Positions 1 through 7,627 of a stretch of DNA of 45,398 nucleotides are shown piece after piece (positions within the stretch are counted from its first letter, which is position 1; every line of letters starts with the position of its first letter). Location: the NCBI GenBank assembly GCA_036386415.1, contig DASVVT010000077.1, forward strand, positions 1 through 45,398. The letters are read 5' to 3'. Below the pieces are notes generated by a model. The model was given only the letters and a program-made list of their open reading frames with translations, searched no databases and was not told the origin of the DNA. The position numbers and the translations under genes are program-made. The stretch comes from DASVVT01 sp036386415. Lineage in GTDB: Bacteria; Acidobacteriota; Blastocatellia; Pyrinomonadales; Pyrinomonadaceae.

Positions 1-60
1 GCTTCGGGTTTCGAGTTAAAACTGACTTGAACTCGAAACCCGAAGCTCGAAACTCGAAAC
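1..60. repeat. Heptad inverted repeat, word actcgaa (family 3)
   Basis: The left arm GCTTCGGGTTTCGAGTT (1-17), a 13-bp loop, and the complement at 31-47 are followed by two more heptads to position 60. cgaa recurs every 7 bp. It ends five bases before the PFL gene ATG. The same left arm and arrangement occur before pyrH. Confidence 0.9.
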
Positions 61-65
61 TTTTT

Positions 66-1436
66 ATGGAATACACCCAGGCGGAAATCTTGCAGACCGT
101 GCGCATGACGGAGATGGAGCATCTGGACATACGCACCGTCACGTTGGGGTTGTCTTTGCGCGACTGCGCCGGAGGGTCTGTAGAGGAAACTGCCGCCAGC
201 GTGCGCGAGAAGATCGAGCGTACAGCCGCACGGCTCGTCGAAACGGTCGATGAGATCGGCGATGAAATGGGCATACGCATCGCCAACAAGAGGATTTCAG
301 TGACGCCCGTGGCGATTGTCGGCGAAGGGGTGTGTCGCAGCAGCCAGGACTTCGTAAGGCTTGCGCGCACTATTGATGAAGCGGCGCGCGCGGTCGGAGT
401 GGATTTCCTCGGCGGATATTCCGCGCTGGTGCATAAGGGCTGGACGCGCGCCGAAAGCGAATTTCTTGATTCGATTCCCGAAGCCCTTGCCACCACCGAG
501 CGACTCTGCTCGTCTGTCAACGTTGCGACGAGCCGCGCCGGGATCAACATGGATGCGGTCAGGCGTGTCGGCATCCTGATTAAAGAGATGGCCGAGCGCA
601 CGCGCGAGCGTGGCGGGGTGGCGTGCGCCAAGTTCGTCTGCTTCGCCAATGCCGTCGAAGATAACCCTTTCATGGCGGGCGCGTTTCATGGAGTGGGCGA
701 GCCGGAAGCGGTCATCAACGTTGGCGTCTCCGGCCCCGGCGTGGTGAATCATGCTGTGCGCCATGCGCCACCCGGTTTGCCGCTTCACGAGCTGGCCGAA
801 GTGATCAAAAAACTCTCCTTCAAGCTTTCCAGAGCCGGTGAGCTGGTCGGGCGCGAAGCCGCGCGGCGTCTCGGCCTGCCTTTCGGCATCATTGATCTCT
901 CTCTCGCCCCGACGCCCGCGCTCGGCGATTCCGTCGGGGAGATACTCGAAGGCATGGGGTTGGAGCGCGCAGGCACACATGGGACGACCGCCGCGCTGGC
1001 GCTTCTGACAGATGCCGTGAAGAAGGGCGGAGCGATGGCGAGCGGTTCGGTCGGTGGCATGAGCGGCGCGTTTATTCCCGTCTCGGAAGACGCGGCCATG
1101 ATCGACGCGGTGCGCGCAGGCGCGCTCAGCCTGGACAAGCTGGAAGCCATGACCAGCGTCTGCTCTGTCGGCATAGACATGGTTGCCGTGCCCGGCTCAA
1201 CCTCTGCCGAGACCATCGCGGCGATCATCGCCGACGAGATGGCTATCGGAGTGATGAACCACAAGACCACGGCCGTAAGGATCATCCCCGTCCCCGGTCG
1301 TGACGTCGGTGAGATGGTGGATTTCGGCGGCCTGCTGGGCAGCGCGCCCATCATGCCCGTCAACGCGTTCTCAAGCGCAGAGTTCATACGGCGCGGTGGG
1401 CACATTCCTGCGCCTATTCATTCGCTAAGGAATTAG
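66..1436 (+). CDS. PFL family protein (UPF0210/DUF711)
   Basis: The 456-residue product matches the UPF0210/DUF711 (PFL) family over its full length. Residues 23-34 read RTVTLGLSLRDC, and the C-terminus has the GGLLGSAPIMPVNAF block followed by a short basic tail. The family is cytosolic and widely conserved; its reaction is not established to my knowledge. The frame is open back to 27, but ATG at 66 is chosen because the upstream part is a heptad inverted repeat (1-60). No Shine-Dalgarno is visible: the repeat arm ends five T residues before ATG. A BMC shell protein gene follows 46 bp downstream on the same strand, so co-transcription is likely. In other bacteria this family often sits beside a small ACT-domain protein (UPF0237); any such partner would be outside the window. 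Confidence 0.9.
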   Translation: MEYTQAEILQTVRMTEMEHLDIRTVTLGLSLRDCAGGSVEETAASVREKIERTAARLVETVDEIGDEMGIRIANKRISVTPVAIVGEGVCRSSQDFVRLARTIDEAARAVGVDFLGGYSALVHKGWTRAESEFLDSIPEALATTERLCSSVNVATSRAGINMDAVRRVGILIKEMAERTRERGGVACAKFVCFANAVEDNPFMAGAFHGVGEPEAVINVGVSGPGVVNHAVRHAPPGLPLHELAEVIKKLSFKLSRAGELVGREAARRLGLPFGIIDLSLAPTPALGDSVGEILEGMGLERAGTHGTTAALALLTDAVKKGGAMASGSVGGMSGAFIPVSEDAAMIDAVRAGALSLDKLEAMTSVCSVGIDMVAVPGSTSAETIAAIIADEMAIGVMNHKTTAVRIIPVPGRDVGEMVDFGGLLGSAPIMPVNAFSSAEFIRRGGHIPAPIHSLRN

Positions 1437-1482
1437 CACGAGGGGAAACGCCTGCCGAGCGGTAATTTTTTAGAGGAGCGTC

Positions 1483-1824
1483 ATGGAAGCATTAGGCATG
1501 GTGGAATGCATGGGACTCGTCGCGATGATCGAAGCGGCTGACGCAATGGTCAAGGCTGCGAACGTTACGCTCGTCGGCTATGAGAAGATTGACGCCGGAC
1601 TCGTGACGGCGATTGTGCGCGGCGAAGTAGGGGCAGTCAAAAGCGCTGTCGATGCGGGCGCAGCCGCCGCCAGCCGCGTCGGTCAAGTCGTCGCCACACA
1701 TGTCATCCCGCGCCCGCATGCAGATGTGGATCAGGGCATCCCCGTGCTGCGCACGGGCGAGACAACGCGAAAGAAGATCAGCGGATCGGTGAGAACAGGA
1801 GACGGTAAGAGCAGTAGACAGTAG
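1483..1824 (+). CDS. BMC-H bacterial microcompartment shell protein (PduA/EutM-like)
   Basis: Residues 1-85 form a single BMC domain close to PduA/EutM: it opens MEALGMVECMGLVAMIEAAD and ends the fold with VATHVIPRPH. Such proteins form hexamers that tile microcompartment shells, with a central pore at the loop after Lys35. Here that loop reads K-I-D-A-G, where PduA as I recall it has K-I-G-S-G, so Asp37 would make the pore more acidic (inference). A good Shine-Dalgarno (agaggag, 1471-1477) precedes ATG 1483. Residues beyond about 88 are a basic tail, and its last codons plus the TAG stop lie inside a heptad repeat. No other shell or signature-enzyme gene is in the window, so this is a satellite or orphan shell gene, probably co-transcribed with the upstream PFL gene. 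Confidence 0.92.
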   Translation: MEALGMVECMGLVAMIEAADAMVKAANVTLVGYEKIDAGLVTAIVRGEVGAVKSAVDAGAAAASRVGQVVATHVIPRPHADVDQGIPVLRTGETTRKKISGSVRTGDGKSSRQ

Positions 1825-1932
1825 ACAGGAGTCAGTAGCCAGTAGAAAAGCTTTCGCTAGCGAACGTATCAGAGTTTCGACGACAGCGCCCGCAAGCGCG
1901 AAGCGCCTACTATCTACTGTCTACTATCTACC
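1811..1932. repeat. Heptad inverted repeat, word cagtaga (family 1)
   Basis: The left arm (1811-1851) has cagtag words every 7 bp; the right arm (1907-1932) has ctactat/ctactgt words. The loop is about 55 bp. It lies between convergent genes; the BMC gene TAG (1822-1824) and the response regulator stop codon (1928-1930) are both inside the arms. Confidence 0.9.
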
Positions 1933-2734
1933 GTCCCCTGCTTTCCTCCGGCTGAGCGATGAAGCGGTAGCCGACGCCTCGCACGGTCAGGAGGTGCTTC
2001 GGCTTGGTCGGGTCCTCTTCGATATACTTCCTCAGGCGGACGATGAAATTGTCTATGGCGCGCGTGTCCGTGTCTTCGTGCAGTCCCCAGACATCTTCAA
2101 GCATCGATTTACGCGAGACGACCCGTCCCGCATGCCTGATTAAGTAGCGCAGCAATCCCGCTTCCATCAGAGTCAGCCTGATGATGCGATCATCGACGCG
2201 TAGCTCCAGCTCGTTAAAGTCAATTGTCTTTCCATCAAAGATGAATATCTCATCGTCGAGCTGCTCGCCCTGAGCGTCGGGCTGTTCTCTACTCTCCGGC
2301 AAGGGTGCGGCCACTCCTCCTGGGCTAGCCTCACCGGCAGGAGTTTCGAGATTATTATGCAGCCACTCGCGCCGCCTGAGCAGGCCGCGCAGGCGTGCGA
2401 TAAGAATCATGAGCTCGAACGGTTTGGGCAGGTAATCATCTGCGCCGCTCTCGAAGCCGCGCAGCACGTCTTCGGGATGGCCGCGCGCCGTCAGCATGAG
2501 GATGGGCACAAACTGTCCGGCCTGGCGCAGCTCGCTTGCGACCTCGAAACCGTCCTTGCCGGGAAGCATGACGTCTAAGATGACCGCATCGAAGCGCGCC
2601 GGGTCTGTCATCAGCAGAGAGAGCGCTGACTCGCCATCGCCCGTGACCTCGACGCTGTAGCCTTCAGCCTCCAGGTTGAAGCGCAGGCCGTCGGCCAGAT
2701 GTCTCTCGTCCTCTACGATCAGTACGAGTGTCAT
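1928..2734 (-). CDS. OmpR/PhoB-family response regulator
   Basis: Residues 1-120 are a receiver domain with acidic pocket Glu8/Asp9, phospho-acceptor Asp54 in VILDVMLPG, and the conserved Lys in YLPKPFE. Residues about 170-262 are a winged-helix DNA-binding domain ending in LLTVRGVGYRF. The two are joined by an unusually long Pro/Gly/Glu-rich linker (about residues 130-168), which makes the protein 268 residues rather than the usual 225-235. The start overlaps the kinase stop codon by 4 bp (ATGA), so it is translationally coupled to the upstream histidine kinase. Its own TAG stop codon lies in the right arm of the heptad hairpin shared with the convergent BMC gene. Regulon unknown. Confidence 0.93.
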   Translation of the reverse strand: MTLVLIVEDERHLADGLRFNLEAEGYSVEVTGDGESALSLLMTDPARFDAVILDVMLPGKDGFEVASELRQAGQFVPILMLTARGHPEDVLRGFESGADDYLPKPFELMILIARLRGLLRRREWLHNNLETPAGEASPGGVAAPLPESREQPDAQGEQLDDEIFIFDGKTIDFNELELRVDDRIIRLTLMEAGLLRYLIRHAGRVVSRKSMLEDVWGLHEDTDTRAIDNFIVRLRKYIEEDPTKPKHLLTVRGVGYRFIAQPEESRGR

Positions 2735-3639
2735 CCTTTTGCCCTCGGAAGCTGAATCGTAAAGGTGCTGCCCAGACCCGGCCCCGGGCTCTCTGCGGAG
2801 ACGCGCCCGCCATGTTTTTGGACGATTGAGCGCACGATGAAGAGTCCGAGTCCGGTTCCTTTGACGCGCGCCATGACGCGACCGGGCACGCGATAGAAAC
2901 GTTTGAAGATGCGCTTGATCTGTTCGCTCGGAATGCCGACGCCCTGGTCACGCACGCGCACGACGACGTGGCTTTCGTTCGGCATCGCCACCTCGACGCA
3001 GACGCGCACCTCCTGATCGGAATATTTGACGGCGTTGTCGAGCAGGTTCGAGACGGCGGCGCTCAACTCTTCCTCGTCGCCGAGAACGGTGGGGCGCGCG
3101 TCGCCTTCAATTGATTCCGTGTAGCGGAGCGTATCTGTGTCCAGCCCGTAGCGCGTGCGTGCCAATTCAACGCACTCGCGCACTATCTCGGAGAGGTCGA
3201 TCAAGGTGATGTTGATGCGCCGCCGCCGGTCGCCCGTTCGTCCCGCGCGCAGCACCTGTTCGACCGTCTGTAGCAGGCGGTCGCTATCCGCGACCATCAC
3301 ACCGTAGAACTCGCGCCGCTTCTCTTCATCCACCTCACGCGTTTGCAGCGTTTGAAGATAGAGCCGGATGGATGTGATCGGAGTCTTCAACTCGTGCGTG
3401 ACGGCATTGATGAAGGCGTCGTGCTGCTCGTTGCGGCGTATCTCGCGCACCAAGAAGGTCGTGTTGAGGACGAGGCCGCTGATGATAACGACGAAGAAGA
3501 CGATGCCGAATATCAGGAGAGCGACTTCACGCCAGTTGAGCAGAACCCACCCGACGTTAAGCGCAATCGCCAGCGCCACCAGGCACGATCCGAGCGTAAT
3601 AAAAAAGATGACCGATTTACGCCGACCACTAACGCGCAT
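2731..3639 (-). CDS. Membrane sensor histidine kinase (HisKA/HATPase)
   Basis: The 302-residue product has two N-terminal membrane helices (about 10-34 and 39-63) with almost no periplasmic loop, so it has no obvious extracellular sensor domain. The HisKA box carries His82 in AVTHELKTPITSIR. The ATPase domain shows an N box (VSNLLDNAVKYS), G1 (VRDQGVGIP) and G2 (KGTGLGLFIV). It phosphorylates the response regulator encoded immediately downstream with a 4-bp overlap. The absence of a sensor domain suggests that it senses the membrane or a partner protein (inference). The upstream spacer to the desaturase gene holds a purine-rich hairpin (3652-3737). Confidence 0.93.
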   Translation of the reverse strand: MRVSGRRKSVIFFITLGSCLVALAIALNVGWVLLNWREVALLIFGIVFFVVIISGLVLNTTFLVREIRRNEQHDAFINAVTHELKTPITSIRLYLQTLQTREVDEEKRREFYGVMVADSDRLLQTVEQVLRAGRTGDRRRRINITLIDLSEIVRECVELARTRYGLDTDTLRYTESIEGDARPTVLGDEEELSAAVSNLLDNAVKYSDQEVRVCVEVAMPNESHVVVRVRDQGVGIPSEQIKRIFKRFYRVPGRVMARVKGTGLGLFIVRSIVQKHGGRVSAESPGPGLGSTFTIQLPRAKG

Positions 3640-3651
3640 ACGGCTATTGTA

Positions 3652-3737
3652 AAGGATGAAGGGGAAGAGGAAAAAGGAAAAGGGAAAGGACGCGTTGGTT
3701 CACGCCTTTCCCCTGCGACGGCCTTTATTCTTTTCTT
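3652..3737. repeat. Purine/pyrimidine inverted repeat (family 9)
   Basis: A purine-only left arm (3652-3690, aaggaaa-type words spaced 6-7 bp), a 14-bp loop and a complementary pyrimidine-rich right arm (3705-3737) reach the desaturase stop codon. It lies upstream of the histidine kinase gene. Confidence 0.7.
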
Positions 3738-4621
3738 TAAGCTGCTTTGGAAAGCATGCTGGACGGTTGTTCGCTTTCAAGCGCAAGCGCCGACCCGTTG
3801 ATGTCGATCAGCTTGATCGATTTGGCGAGCCCCAGGAGTTGCAGCGCACGTATGCCGTACCAGTTGAAATCTATCTCGTACCATGTCAGCCCGTGGCGCG
3901 CGGCGGTCGGGTGGGCATGATGGTTATTGTGCCAGCCCTCGCCGAAGGTCAGCAGCGCGACCCACCAGCTATTGGTCGAATCGTCGCGGGTGACAAACCG
4001 GCGCGTGCCCCAGAGGTGCGTGGCCGAGTTGACCAGCCAGGTCGCGTGCAGCCCGAAGGTGACGCGAAAGAAGATGCCCCACATGAGGAATGACCAGCCG
4101 CCAAATGCAAGCAGCGCGATGCCCAGAAAAACCAGCGGCAGCCAGTACAGCCTGTTAATCCAGATGTGCACGCTGTCCTTCATCATATCAGGAGCGTATC
4201 GCATCATCACCGCCTCATCGAACTGCTGCGCCGTTCCGGTCAGAATCCAGCCCATGTGCGCCCACCAGCGACCGTCGCGCGGAGTGTGCGGGTCGCCTGG
4301 CGCATCCGTATGCGCGTGGTGGATGCGATGTGTGACGACCCATTGGATGGGGCCGCCTTCGAGCGACAGTGTGCCGCAGAGCGTCAGGAAATATTCGATT
4401 GCCTTCGGCGTCTTGAAACCGCGATGCGTCAGCAGACGGTGAAAGCCCATCCCGACGCCCAGGCTTCCTGAGACCCACCAGAGTACGAAGGTGACGGCGA
4501 ACGCCTTCCAGTCGAACATGAAAAGCGCCGCCGCCGCACCCAGGTGAAAGATCACCATGAAGCTGACCGTGACCCAGTTGATGCCGGATTTTTTTTGATT
4601 CAATGCTATTTCGTTGCGCAT
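3737..4621 (-). CDS. Acyl-CoA/acyl-lipid delta-9-type fatty acid desaturase
   Basis: This is a membrane di-iron desaturase with the three histidine boxes: HRLLTH (61-66), HRIHH (98-102) and HNNHH (231-235), plus NSATH at 198-202. Hydrophobic helices lie at about 16-36, 40-58, 158-174 and 176-190. It introduces a double bond into saturated acyl chains and so tunes membrane fluidity. The frame is open to an ATG at 4681, but ATG 4621 is preferred because a strong gggagag Shine-Dalgarno lies 8 bp upstream of it and homologs start near this point. The stop codon directly adjoins the right arm of a purine/pyrimidine hairpin. It is followed on the same strand by the histidine kinase gene after about 100 bp. 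Confidence 0.93.
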   Translation of the reverse strand: MRNEIALNQKKSGINWVTVSFMVIFHLGAAAALFMFDWKAFAVTFVLWWVSGSLGVGMGFHRLLTHRGFKTPKAIEYFLTLCGTLSLEGGPIQWVVTHRIHHAHTDAPGDPHTPRDGRWWAHMGWILTGTAQQFDEAVMMRYAPDMMKDSVHIWINRLYWLPLVFLGIALLAFGGWSFLMWGIFFRVTFGLHATWLVNSATHLWGTRRFVTRDDSTNSWWVALLTFGEGWHNNHHAHPTAARHGLTWYEIDFNWYGIRALQLLGLAKSIKLIDINGSALALESEQPSSMLSKAA

Positions 4622-4931
4622 AAGAGCTCTCCCGCCATAAAGTTTATCGACCTCATCATTTGATGCGGGGGTTGGGAGCATCTTAGCAAGTCTAAGCGGG
4701 TTAGTTTGTAATAGTTATGTAAGCAACCCTGACTGGGCCAGCAGCGGCATGAAGGCGACAAACAGTACAGACTTTCGAGAAGCTTTCGCGACAGGTCTGC
4801 CCGCCTGGTTGTCGCGGCGAGCCAACGAATCCGGCTGTTGAAAGCTGTAGGACGGTCAATTTTGATTTAGATGGAGACGCCCGACTGATGATCCGGTAGG
4901 GCTTGGGGCATAGCTGCTCGGCGCTTTCAAT
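4622..4931. other. Spacer of about 310 bp, no gene recognised
   Basis: This lies between the desaturase start and the end of the cyclic-nucleotide-binding gene. It must carry the desaturase promoter on the minus strand. I see no convincing ORF, heptad hairpin, tRNA or strong intrinsic terminator. The 4622-4681 part is an in-frame alternative N-terminus of the desaturase. Confidence 0.5.
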
Positions 4932-5777
4932 CTAAGGCGTGCGCGCAATTGCTTTTTCCAGCTTTGCAAACCGGTCAAGCATAGCTTCATAGATGCGATC
5001 CGTCTTCTCATGCAGATGTGTGACTTCCAGCTCGGCTTTGATATTCACATCATATTCGATGTCGGAGCGCACGCGGTCTTTCTCAGCCTGTCGATTCTGG
5101 CTAATCAGAACGAAGCACGAGAGAAAGATCGCTTCAAGCGAGACAATCATCGTCAGAAAACCGAAGGGATACGGGTCGAAAGGGGTGAAGCCGAGCGGCA
5201 ATGTGTTGAGCCCTATCCAGATGATAAACCAGCCCATGTTGATGAAGAGAAAAGGCATGCTGCCGCTGAACCATGCAATCCAATCGGCGACCTTCTGTAA
5301 AGGAGTGATGTGCTCCTGCATCTCTTCGTTGACGTTGCGCGAGACGCGCGTGCGCAGTAGCTGGTCAGCCTTGCGTGTCATTCCACTCATGACGCCGAGC
5401 ATGTGAAGGGCTGCGCTGGGTTTTTTCTGGAAGAGCAGGAGCAGGTCGTCGCGATCAAGCACGAGCAGATCACTCTCCGAGAGAGCCACAGCCGTGGCCG
5501 TGCGCGCTCCACGGTCAAGCAACGCCAGTTCGCCAAACATATCACCGGCGGCGGCGACGTTCAAAACAATCTTCTGGCCGACAGTATCTTTGATATACAA
5601 CTCGATCTCGCCCGAACGCACGATAAAGAGTGAATCGCCCGGCTCCCCTGCATGAAAGAGGGTCTCACCCGCAGCAATTTTCTGGTAATCGATAACCTCT
5701 GCAAGGGCGGCTCGATCATCTTCACCGAGGGAATCGAAAAAGTCGATCTCAGAAAGCAATGCAGCTTCGCACGGCAT
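4932..5777 (-). CDS. Cyclic nucleotide-binding domain protein fused to DUF1003 membrane domain
   Basis: Residues about 10-130 form a CRP-type cyclic nucleotide-binding beta-roll (ETLFHAGEPGDSLFIV, then GDMFGELALLDRGARTAT, matching the phosphate-binding cassette). Residues about 155-262 are a DUF1003 domain with two membrane helices (around FLFINMGWFIIWIGL and LTMIVSLEAIFLSCFVLI) followed by the conserved SQNRQAEKDRVRSD and a C-terminal helix. There is no helix-turn-helix, so it is a membrane protein and not a transcription factor. The role of DUF1003 is unknown; a nucleotide-gated membrane function is only an inference. ATG 5777 has a gaaaggat Shine-Dalgarno 8 bp upstream. It stands alone between the desaturase and VWFA genes. 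Confidence 0.88.
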   Translation of the reverse strand: MPCEAALLSEIDFFDSLGEDDRAALAEVIDYQKIAAGETLFHAGEPGDSLFIVRSGEIELYIKDTVGQKIVLNVAAAGDMFGELALLDRGARTATAVALSESDLLVLDRDDLLLLFQKKPSAALHMLGVMSGMTRKADQLLRTRVSRNVNEEMQEHITPLQKVADWIAWFSGSMPFLFINMGWFIIWIGLNTLPLGFTPFDPYPFGFLTMIVSLEAIFLSCFVLISQNRQAEKDRVRSDIEYDVNIKAELEVTHLHEKTDRIYEAMLDRFAKLEKAIARTP

Positions 5778-6150
5778 GAGGGGTATCCTTTCATCAGAGG
5801 AGTGGTTTAATTGTCGAATTCACAAGCAGGCTGCTCAACATAATACGCAGCGCAGGGAGTTAACGTGGCCGTCTCTATCCGATCCATCAAGCGTGGCGGT
5901 CATCTTAAAGCAGGCCGCAGCGCCTTTGCAATCAACAGGTGGATAACCAAACCGGCAGCATAATCCGAGGCAAGTATTATGAGAACTGGTTGTGCCACTG
6001 AATCGACCCGTGTGTTTGGGCGTCGCGTGACATCAGGGGACTGATCCTCTCAGCATCGCCCCTCATAAAAGAAAAACCCCGGCCTCGCGCCTGAGCAGAG
6101 CAGAGAGACCGGAGTTTAGATTTGACCGAACTGGAGTGCCACCAGCAGGC
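5778..6150. other. Spacer of 373 bp with a terminator
   Basis: This region lies between the end of the first VWFA gene and the start of the cyclic nucleotide/DUF1003 gene. It holds an intrinsic terminator for the VWFA gene at 6065-6116 and must hold the promoter of the downstream minus-strand gene. I found no further gene, repeat or RNA motif. Confidence 0.5.
6065..6116 (-). terminator. Intrinsic terminator after VWFA gene
   Basis: On the minus strand a 12-bp stem (AACTCCGGTCTC against GAGGCCGGGGTT, with G-T wobbles) is followed by a run rich in T (TTTTTCTTTT). It lies 35 bp past the stop codon of the VWFA gene ending at 6151. Confidence 0.8.
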
Positions 6151-7401
6151 TTACGGAGTTTTGCGCCCGCTCGTCGCCGGTTTGCCTCCTGCACCTTGAG
6201 CCGGAGTCTTGGAAGGCGCAGCGCCTTCGCGCAACGCTGTCCGACCCGAACGCGTCAGCGCGATACGCTTGTCGCGCCCGCCGCGATCCGCGACCGCGAC
6301 ACGTATCGCGTGATAAGCGCCGTCCTTAGCCCTGTTCGTAGGATAGTAGCCGATCAGATACTGCGTCCGCATGTCGCGCGAAATCTCTTCGGCGATGCCG
6401 GGCAATTCCGCCAGCGATTTCGGATAGAAGGCGCGCCCGCCGCTCTCCTTAGCCATCCGCTCGATCAGCTTGACGGCCTTATCGCGCGGGCTCTTGCTGA
6501 TGATCCCGCCCTCTTTTTCAAGCTCGCCCACAAAGCCGATGATGAAAATCTGCACGTCCTCTTCGCGCAGACGGTCGAAAAGCTCTTCCTGCCGGTAATA
6601 GCTGTCGCGATCTTCGCCGTCCGTGACGACGATCAGAACGCGGCGGCGGCGATCACTGGCTCCGCCCTTCTTGTACTGCGCGACGTGCTGGGCGGAAAGC
6701 AGCACGGCATCGACGACCGCCGTCTGCCCGCCCTCTATATAAAGGGTGTCGAGCGAATCGAGCAGCAGATTTTTGTTCGGCGTGAAGTCCTGAACCGTCT
6801 CTATTTTCTGATTGTCGATGAAGCGCACGAGGAAGGTCTCATCGCCGGGCTTGTTGGTGTTGACGATAATCTTGGCGGCTTCGATCACCTGGTCAAGCTG
6901 CGAGCGCATAGACCCTGAGTTGTCTACGGCGAGGCCGTAGCTGATCGGCACTTCTTCCGTCGAGGCAAACTCGATCTTTTGCGGCACACCATCCTCGAAG
7001 ACACGGAATTCGTCCTGGCGCACGTCGTTGACAGCCCTGTTATTGCGGTCTATCACGCGCACGTTCAGGTTCACCAGGTCGGTCTCGACCTTGACCACAT
7101 CTTCCGGGTCTACCTCCTCGCCCGCCGGGTCGGGGGTCGCCGTCGGAACAACGCCCGCACCTGCCTCGGGGGGAGTGTTGAGCGTGGGCGGCGGCGTCGT
7201 CCCCGGTTTCGCAGTGGGTGTGGGCGAAGGGGTTGGCTCAACTCGTCGCTGGCGCGCATCCTGCGGTTGCTGCTGCTGCTTCTGCTGCTGCGCCCGACCA
7301 GCGCCGGAGATGACAAGAAGACCGAGAGCCAGCGCACACACCCCAAGGAATCGACACATGCGACGGGCTCCGGCTCCGAGATAAACTTTCGACTGGTTCA
7401 T
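6151..7401 (-). CDS. Secreted VWFA-domain protein (TIGR03436-type)
   Basis: The 416-residue product has a signal-like N-terminus (hydrophobic 17-37), a Gln run and a Pro/Thr-rich linker (about 38-95). Then come the FRVFEDGVPQKIEF strand typical of acidobacterial VWFA proteins and a von Willebrand A domain. The metal-ion-dependent adhesion motif DxSxS is DNSGSM at 160-165, and TDGED supplies another ligand. The tail (about 385-416) is Lys/Gly/Ala-rich. Such proteins are exported and probably mediate protein contacts; no precise role is known. A paralogous VWFA gene lies just upstream on the same strand, and the 226-bp spacer carries a heptad hairpin (7425-7504). The start has an agaggaag Shine-Dalgarno about 12 bp upstream. 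An intrinsic terminator follows. Confidence 0.9.
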   Translation of the reverse strand: MNQSKVYLGAGARRMCRFLGVCALALGLLVISGAGRAQQQKQQQQPQDARQRRVEPTPSPTPTAKPGTTPPPTLNTPPEAGAGVVPTATPDPAGEEVDPEDVVKVETDLVNLNVRVIDRNNRAVNDVRQDEFRVFEDGVPQKIEFASTEEVPISYGLAVDNSGSMRSQLDQVIEAAKIIVNTNKPGDETFLVRFIDNQKIETVQDFTPNKNLLLDSLDTLYIEGGQTAVVDAVLLSAQHVAQYKKGGASDRRRRVLIVVTDGEDRDSYYRQEELFDRLREEDVQIFIIGFVGELEKEGGIISKSPRDKAVKLIERMAKESGGRAFYPKSLAELPGIAEEISRDMRTQYLIGYYPTNRAKDGAYHAIRVAVADRGGRDKRIALTRSGRTALREGAAPSKTPAQGAGGKPATSGRKTP

Positions 7402-7424
7402 GATCTAACTGCTTCCTCTTAAAA

Positions 7425-7504
7425 AGTCTGGAGTCTGTCGCCAGCAGTCCAGAGTTAAAAGCTTGATTTCGACTCCAGACTCCGAACTCCAGGACTCCAG
7501 ACTT
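7425..7504. repeat. Heptad inverted repeat, word near gactcca (family 8)
   Basis: The left arm starts AGTCTGGAGTCTG (7425) and the right arm (7471-7504) is a run of actcc-containing words spaced 7, 7, 8 and 7 bp; the arms are mutually complementary with mismatches. It lies between two VWFA genes, 24 bp upstream of the start codon at 7401, so it would be in that gene's 5' leader if the two are co-transcribed. Confidence 0.8.
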
Positions 7505-7627
7505 TAATTTCGCTGCTGGGGCAGAACGCGTGTTGTACGCGCCTCCACCTGCCGGTGCGTACACATTAAAAGATGCACGGCAAGGCGGCTCGCGTTGCCG
7601 CGCGTCGGGCGGCGACTGGGGCTCCGG

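Noticed and set aside
297..980. Minus-strand frame opposite the PFL gene
   Set aside because: It is a shadow of a well-conserved plus-strand protein, with no homology of its own.
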